From assembly GCA_951640165.1 (NCBI GenBank), contig OX621265.1, forward strand, positions 15,575,001-15,639,000: a stretch of 64,000 bases of DNA, given 5' to 3'. This DNA comes from Pseudoips prasinana (lineage: Eukaryota; Arthropoda; Insecta; Lepidoptera; Nolidae). Of this stretch, positions 45,701 through 54,700 are shown piece by piece. Each line of letters starts with the position of its first letter. The first letter of the stretch is position 1. Below the pieces are notes generated by a model. The model ran no database searches. It was not told where the DNA came from and saw only the letters and a list, made by a program, of their open reading frames with translations. The translations under genes and the position numbers were made by a program.

Positions 45701-48700
45701 AGATGTTCTTAAGAAAGGCCAGGTCAGAAGTATGAGATACTTAGATTTAAAATTATAAGTTTAGAAAAGAAAAGATGGATGAACGATCTATGCATTCGAC
45801 ATAAAATTATAAACGGCCCTATGGATAGTTCTCTCATTAGCCAGTTAAACTTTAAGGTTCCAACCAGATCCGTGCGTACTCCACAACTGTTTACTCTACC
45901 TTCTATTAATAATAATGTTTATCAAAATAGTCCAATACTAAGAATGTGTAGACAGTACAACAAAATATGCTCCAAAGTTGATATATTTCATCAAAGCTAT
46001 AATGCATTCAAATTATTTTTAGCAAAGGACAACAATTTTCAGTTTTCTGTTAATTAGTGTATTTTAAATTTAAATTATTGTAATAACCGTACTAGTTATA
46101 TATTCCTCTCAAACTCCTAGTTTTAACTCACAAAATTAGGGTAAATTTTTAAATGTTGTGTACAGATAATTGGACATCAGATTTAACTTATAAGAAAATG
46201 ATATTATTAATTTGTTATTAGTCTGTAGTCTGTTTTTGTACAGACGCCAGCACATCAAGCTACCCCAATCTGTCAAATTTCCCCAATTGAAACTGACCCT
46301 TATGCTTATGTGATAAAGTAGAAAATGTATAAAAGAAATTGGACAGATTGGGGAAGCTGGATGTGCTGCCGTCGTACCTATGAAATAAAATAAAATAAGT
46401 ACTCTAAACCAGCGAGCATGTATGAAGAATATAATGACAGAAAACTAGGCCAAAGAGGTGTGCTAAGATCGCGACAAATGGAAATCCGTTGTCTCTGCGA
46501 ACCCTCTGGGAAACAGGCGTGAGAACATACCCATATTTCAAGTAGTTCCAGACTGCAATCATGATGCCGTTGATGAAGACATCAACGGGGAGGAAGTCGG
46601 CGTAACTGTTGCTCTTGCAGTACATACTTCTGAGCACACCTTTGCCAGCACCTGCGGGTAAAAAAAAATTGTACATTTTACGTAATACAATAAAAGATTT
46701 TTGCAAGAAGTCTCCACTGATTTGAATCACCGGAAGATTCTAGAATAGTAGAGACTATGTCTCTACTGTACACACTCAAACGGAAATAGTACAAACATAC
46801 ATTGGATATAAGACTTCGGTAAGAGCCGATTAAAAGGAGGCTTCGGAGGAGAATTAACCCACAATACATATGCCGTGGGCGTTGGCGGACCGGCGATGTA
46901 GACAAGGCGGACAGGAAGGGCGGCGATAGTTAGCACAGTTGTAACCGTCAACCAGGTGCATGGAGTCTGCTAATCGTAGCGGTTTTCCATTACACTAGAT
47001 GATGAATGTTACTGTGTTGTAACGGCATAGAATGTCATCCCCCCATCTCATCCCGTCGGGGGCATAGAATTCGACCGAGGGAATACCTACCAGAGAAAGG
47101 GCAGCAGCGTTTTCTGTGAACTATGACCAACAAACTGCGATCGCCAACCCGTCTGCCAAGCGTGGCGTTATGGCATATCCCCCCATTCTTTGGGGAGGCT
47201 TTTGTCCAGCATTGGACGTACGTTGGCTGATATGATGATGACGATGATGAGATGTTGAAAATGATGATGCGAAGATCGTGACAAATGGAAATCTGTTGTC
47301 TTTGCCTACCCCTCTGAGAAACAGGCGTAATTATTTGTAACGTTAATAATTCTTAAATAAATAAATAATGAACGAACATCTTTCATTCCAGTTGGACGGG
47401 CCACTGGGCGTGGTTGGTAAAATTCCCACCCAGGACAGATATTTGTGTCCATGGACATGTCTGTTTGTCCTGTGTCTGGGTGTAATGATCTCTATAAGTA
47501 TGTATTTACAAACGAAAACTAACATATGTATGTATTATATCAGTTATCTGATTTCCAATGACGGTCACCCTAGCCTAGTTGGTAGTGCTCCTGCCTACGA
47601 ATCTGGTGGTCCTGGGTTCGAATCCCGGTAAGTGCAAATATTTTTGTGATGAGCACGAATATTTGTTTCTGAGTCATGGATGTTTTCTATGTATTTAAGT
47701 ATTTATCTATCTATATAAGTATGTATATCGTCGCCTGGTACCCATAGTACAAGCTTTGCTTAGTTTGGGGCTAGGATGATCTGTGTGACATTGTCCCTAG
47801 ATATTATTAGATATTATTATTATATGACAAGCTCTTCTTGGTTTAGGAGCAGATGGCCGTGTGTTAATAATGTCCCAGGATATTATATTATTATTACTTT
47901 AATAAATAAACATGGTTATCTAAAAAACAAACAATATTTACCAATAAGAAGTCCAGTAGGTCCATTAATGTTATCTGTCCATCCAGGAATTGGTTCCTGC
48001 CAGATCGGGATCACTGCAAAATAAATAATAAACATGTCAAAAATAATTAAGATGATATTTTTAGATATTCCGTTAAAATGTATCGGTTCCAAAAGTTCCG
48101 CTGTCTCTCTTTAGTGGAAGTCATGTATTTTTAACTAGATGTTTACAGATAGCGTAGGAGACTTTTATTGCTTCACCATACAATAGAAGCGCTCGTGGGA
48201 TCAAGCCGTGGCAAATAAAACTACAAGCTAAGGGAAGTACAAAAAAAACAACAAAAAAAAATAATAAAAAAAGCGATTAATAAATACTTTATATTTATAT
48301 TATACATTATTATTTATATATATTATTATTCCTAACATAACAGAAATAAACAGATAATAATTGAAATTTGATCGAAACCATTTCGAAAGTACATGACGAC
48401 CCAGTTGCTTTCAAATAACGATACGTAATAGGAACCATTAGTTGCATCTACTCTGGTAATATTCCACGGTATAGCGTAACAAACGGAAGGATGGGTACTT
48501 CGAGAAATCACACTTGGCTAGTCGAAATGGAAATTAAACTACCCTTATCTAAGTATATAAGTTATAGTATAAGTTATCTTTACTAACCACCTAATTTACG
48601 CAATTACTAACACAATACATTTAATTTTATATTATTATAATTTTAGTGTCCGTCCCTTATTACTTGTATTTCTCAATAATAAGAAATATGAAATGTATTC

Positions 48701-51700
48701 TTTTTTGAGAAATAAATGTCTTAAACCGTAAGTCATAGACAAAATCAATCCTTTAAGTGTTCTACCTAGATTTATCGTTTTAAACAACCTAGTAGATAAG
48801 AAGATATTCTGGCGCGATACAGGTTTACAGTCTAGAAAACAGAGGTGGCGACAATTTAATATTATTCTCGATGGCTTTTATAATAATTCTCCTCAGTTGG
48901 GGGCATTGGATCCGGTGGTAGCATTAAAGCGCGACCGTCGTTATTAACACAAGGTCCGCTATAATAATATAGACAGAACCATTCAGACAGCATGTAGTAA
49001 AAATATAGCTAAAACTATAAATTTTAATAATTAAACTTTAACATAATCTCTTTGACAATAACTTAATACAAGCTAGCTAAATATCATTGCTATTATAAAA
49101 TATATTTTATAAATGTTTTCATACAATCCATGTACCTAAATATTTATGTAACTAGAAATAATAATGTATACAAGTATATTACTACAAACATGTTCTGACT
49201 ATTTACAAGCGCTTTTCTAAAGTATACGTGAATAAAAACCTTTTTTATTTCATTTATTTTTTATATTACATTATTTTAAGTTGTTCGTAGAACTCTGGCA
49301 GGCCGGAAAAACGTGGTTTTTGCTATGTTGTATTGTAAAAAATAAATGTTATCGAACTTTTGCGTTTAACTTAAAGCTTTTGTTGAAAAGGAAATATCAA
49401 TGTGTAGTGTTAACTATTATATTGTAGAAGTGTAAAAAATAGTTTTCCCTAAATCGGCAGTCCTCAAAAATGCTCTGTTTATTTTGTTCTATACGTACCG
49501 ATGGATGGTCTGAGTATCATAGTTGGCAGGCCATTCTCCATGGCCTCCACTGCAAGAGCCTCTCCGAGCGCTTTTGTGAACGCGTATGAGTTGGGAAGTT
49601 TATCCAATAGTCTGAAAAAATAAAATGCCAAAATGTTAACAATTTATTATTTTTTGATATGTAAGTATTACAGGACAATCTTCATATTATAACAAATAAT
49701 ACTTAGGTATAATTAAGAAAAACTTAAAGTAACGTTGTTACAGTTTGAGTTTAATAGAACAGTAATATTACTGTAAGACACTTTTTATTACTGTACAAAA
49801 AAGTACACATTAATGCTTAGTTTTTACTAAATTAAAAAAGTTGTACGATAAATTCGGCACCATAGAGGTAGACGGTAGAAGTAAATAGGTTTACTGATAT
49901 TTTGCATTCACAAACTCGGTGCACACGATGTTCTAAATTCAAATTTACTTTAACCTCTAGACGATTTTTTTTGCCCTCTTTGGGCAGGCTAAGATCTGTG
50001 ACCATACCGCCTTGTCTTCAGTTGTAATATTTATGTTTCAAAGTCTGTCAGTCATGTCCGTCACGTCCGTCACAGTCATGTCCGTCACGTCCGTCACAGT
50101 CAAGTCATAGTCCTACCCCAGTAAAGCAGTGGAGACTTTACTAGAGGCATCTATGGAGTTTTGGTTACAACATGGAAAATCACAAATCACGGCAATATTG
50201 CACTTTCCTCCACTTGGGTACGTTGTCGAAGATGTTATGTCTAAAAATCCACCATATTTACACATAAAACACGAATTTACACCAGTTTTTGAAAATAAAA
50301 CATAGCCTCGATGCGTCTTTTTCCGCGTTGGCGCCAAAACTCTCCCTCTAGACGATTTTGCACTCAGATATCGCAGAGCAAAAATACTCTTTCCGAGATG
50401 GGGTGATGAAAAATCTTTTTGTGAGGAGAAATAAACATTTTATGATTATTATTCCAAATTATTTATTTATATACTTAAAGGTTAATTTTATTATCTTAAG
50501 CATGGTACCACACACAACATATTCTGAAAAGTATTTAATTAAGGAAAACTCCTCACTAAACAGGTCCCGCCTAGTGTGAGATGTTTTTGTAATGCTAAAT
50601 GGTGTAATGTTTGTCCTGTTTAATAAATACATTATTATTATTTTCCCTATTTTTAACATATTTATAAAATTGATATAAAAGAAACAATAATATATAAGTA
50701 AATATGAAAAAAATAGAGTTCCTCCAGCGGTGGAGTTTGACGCCCTAGGCCGCCGGTGGTCAGGGCGACAGAGTAAGGAACCTCCTCACAATGTGTGCCG
50801 TTCCCATTATTGGCACCTTTTATTATTATCATTTATTCAAACCATTTTCTTATTAAATACATTTTAAAATATATAAAAAAAAAATTAACATTTTTAGACA
50901 TAAAAAAGGATTTGCAACCGGCATGCGGCAGCAGGAACAGGGTCCATGCTACCGGAGGTTACGGCTCTCTCTGGTTATTATTATTATCACATATTTATTA
51001 CTACTATTATTTACAATATATTATATAAGGGTATTATACGAATACAATTTATAAAATATATGGGCTACATGGAGAGAAATTTCCTCACAATCCTGGCGTT
51101 CGCCAGCAAAACCGCCTTCTGCATGTAACTATCCAGCCAGATATCAAGCCCTAAACTTGCAAGGTTGATTTTCAGGGATGTAAGAATAACTCCATTTGTG
51201 GATTAACAATAGGTATGATCGCAGGTCTTTCGGTTCACCAAATTTGCGCATATTTAAAACTCAGATCAAGGTATTTTAAATATTTTTCTTTTTCTGCGCT
51301 AGATATGTTTTCATCATACGGTATTGTTATATCCACAAAGGATGTCTTTTTCGTTTGTTTGTCAATGACGACAATATCGGGTCGATTGGCACCTACCATT
51401 CGGTCAGTCAGCACGGGATGGTCCCAGTATATTTTAAACCTGTCATTTTACAAGACCGCTTCAGGATTATATTTGAAGTACGGAACCCTTCAATTCAATT
51501 CAATTCAATTTCTTTATTTGCTCAAAATATGGTTATTAAGTTGTTAACAAAATATACTGTCCTCATATTTTGCTCACGGGCATGCAAATACATTGTTAAA
51601 TAAACTATCTAATACAAATTAAATTAATTACTATACAGCTTATCTATGTCAAATACAGAATGAAATTACAATTTTAAATAAAAAAAAACAATATTTAATT

Positions 51701-54700
51701 ACATCATTAATATTAAATTACACTTTAGTTTTGTATGTCAATAGTTCATTAACAGAATAATAATTTTTCGCCAAAAGCCATGTCTTTAGCCTTGTTTTAA
51801 ATTGCCTGATCGGTAATATTTTTAAATCGGAAGGTAAGGCATTAAATATTTTTACACACATCGCATAACAATTTTTCGAGAATAGGGTTGTATACATTTT
51901 GCATGGAAACACTAGTATATGTGAGTTCCTAGTGTTTCTCGGGAATAGGTCCCTGGCTACGGTAAAAATGTCCATATTCTTGGGCCCGGCAGAAGTTGGC
52001 GATCTAAAGCAAGTTATTATTATTATCATCTTTGGCAACTTCTAAACGTTCGTTGTTATAAAAGATACGAAATTAACTCTGGTCTCTGTCTTCCTCTTAG
52101 AATAGAATAGAATTATTTATTTGTAAGAATATTGTTGTCACAGGTTGTTACAGTTTAAAATGTCCAAAAAATTCCGGCGCACAAATCTTTACAGGTCAAA
52201 TATATTCTTATAATTAATACAAATTAAATTTACAAAATTATTAATTCTGAAACAATTCCCAAGTACTGAAAAAAGGGCACAGTTTTTGAGTTTTACATAG
52301 CATTATGGTCTAATTTAAATGTAGCATCGAATTTTTCCTTTAAAAAGTCGTCAACTGAATAATAACATTTATATAATAGAAAATTAAATAGTTTGTTTTT
52401 AAATGTCCAGGGATTTAGTGTTTTGAATACATCAGGTAATTTATTATAAACACGAATTGCCATACAAAAAACATTATTAGAGAAAAGTGAAATTCTCTGT
52501 GACGGTACACATAATTTATTAATTTTGCGACTCTTCCTAATTACAGTATCATTGTGCATATCAAACAAAGTTATATTCTCATGTACAAAGATACAAATTT
52601 TGAATACATATAAGGCCGGGAGAGGTAATATTTTAAACTTTTTAAATTGAGGGACATAGCTTAGTTAAAAATACTCGACCTGACTTTTTAAGACAAAATC
52701 TACCTAGAGATAAATTCAGCTTACCTAAAACAAATAACTTGTACGGCACGAGAGTTGCAGAATACGTAATTCCGAAATTTACAAATAACATTCCCGAAGA
52801 ACTGCAAAAATTATATACAGAGGGGGCGAAAGGTTTTAAATCTAAGTTAAAAGAATACTACCTTAAAAATGATACTGTATTAGAATTTACGCACTAACAA
52901 TAATGCATTGTAATAATATACTCTTAAATAAATGTAAATGTGTGAACGATTCGCCGCTACCCACATAAACCCTTAGAGGTTTCTGCGGTTCGGCTTGTGA
53001 AATGTAATGTGCAGTGAAAAATATATTGAATAAATAAAGTAAAAAAAAAAAAAGCTATCCAATGGTAGCGCTTCTTGTAACAGAAAGAACACTCAAAGTC
53101 CTCTAACAAGAACTAAATCTTATATTTCAGTAAAAATTTAACTTACTTAGGAGTCAAAGAAGCGATAGTCTCCTCATCCATCCACTCCACTGCCTGGATA
53201 ATATGGTGGGGGTTCGCGGGAGGCGGGTATGCTTTCTCCTCCAAGAGTTTTTCGTGCAAGTGGCAGTAGGAGGTTGAGATGTGGATAAACAACTAGAAAA
53301 AATCAAAGATTTCTTAAGGAATTTTATAAAAAACTGGCCAAGTGCGAGCCGGACTCGCGCATGAAGGGTTCCGTACCATCTATATATATAAAAATCAGTG
53401 CTACTTTTCGTTGTAATGTTATAACTCAACAACGCCTTTACTAATTTGGCTAATTTTGGTCTTGAATTATTCGTGGAAGTCCAGGGAAGGTTTGTACGTA
53501 GAGAAAATTTTAAAAAAGTCTTGAAAAAGTGTAATATCAACATCTTTTAGCAATTAAAAATATTTTTTTGTTTGAATAAATGAACTTAATAATCATTTTT
53601 TTAATACTATGCATTCTACGTAGCGAAGCACGTACCGGGCCGCTAGTTATCTATAAAAACGAGCAAAATATTCACGTATGTTGTATGGGAGCCCCCTTAA
53701 TTATTTATTTTGTTTTGTTTTATAGTATTAGTTGTTATAGCGGAAACCGTTCATGAGATACAGCCTGGTAGGGGACCCTATTACTAAGACTTCGCTGTAT
53801 GTCAGACCGTCTGTCACCAGGCTGTATCTCATGAACGGTGATAGTTAGACAGTTGAAATTCTCACAGATGATGTATTACTGTTGCCGTTTTACCCTTTGG
53901 ATACGGAACTCTAAAAACGTGGCGTGTACAGGCTCTTAGTGGACACGTGCAGTTCTCTTCTCTAATTTAAGTGCACAACACTTAAATTAGAGGAGAATAT
54001 TACTCAATAATAATAATAAATTTATTTTCCACCACAAGATATCTATACATATAATATCTATCTATATGATCTATACATGTAATAAAATCGTAGGAAAGTC
54101 AAAACTGTACATTTAATATTTTTTTTAAATGCTACTTGGGGTGTGATCTACAATCCATATCGAAGCCAAAAATATAGTTTTTAGAATTTTTGTCTGTTTA
54201 TCTGTTTATCTGTATGTATGTCCGGGCTAAACTCAAAAAGTACTGCATGGATTTACTTTAAATTTTGCATGAATATTACTAAGAGGTCGGGTCAACATAT
54301 AGGCTACATATTATCACGCTATCACCTACGGGGGAGGAGCTGTGATAATTTATAAAGTTTAACGCGGGTAAAACCGCGGGGCACAGCTAGTTTCTTAATA
54401 TATAATTGCAGCAGTTAACATTCATACCATAGAAACATATCAAAATATCGGTGGTGGACTGGAGCCTAAATTAGGAAAATCTTGATTTTCAGGACTCCAG
54501 GACACTCACCCGCGGTTAAAAGATTATATTACCTACTAGCTGTGCCCCGCGGTTTTACCCGCGTTAATTTTATAAATTATCATAGCTCCTCCCCCGTAGG
54601 TGATAGCGTGATAATATATAGCCTATATGTTGACCCGACCTCTTAGTAATATTCATGTAAAATTTGACGTAAATCCATGCAGTACTTTTTGAGTTTAGCC

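Larger units (their letters stand above)
45600..46522 (+). mobile_element. RTE-like LINE 3' end split by another LINE; ends 3-4 bp from a FAR donor
   Basis: Left part to CAGGTCAGAAGTA (45733), right part from CTCTAAACCAGCGAGCATGT (about 46400) to GGGAAACAGGCGTGAGA (46522). Joined, it matches 15985-16425. AAGTA is duplicated around the inserted LINE. Its 3' end reaches the FAR splice donor (GTATG on minus, 46530-46526). Confidence 0.75.

Noticed and set aside
51215..51547. Plus-strand 110-codon gene
   Set aside because: The opposite strand encodes a recognisable LINE endonuclease fragment; the + frame is incidental.
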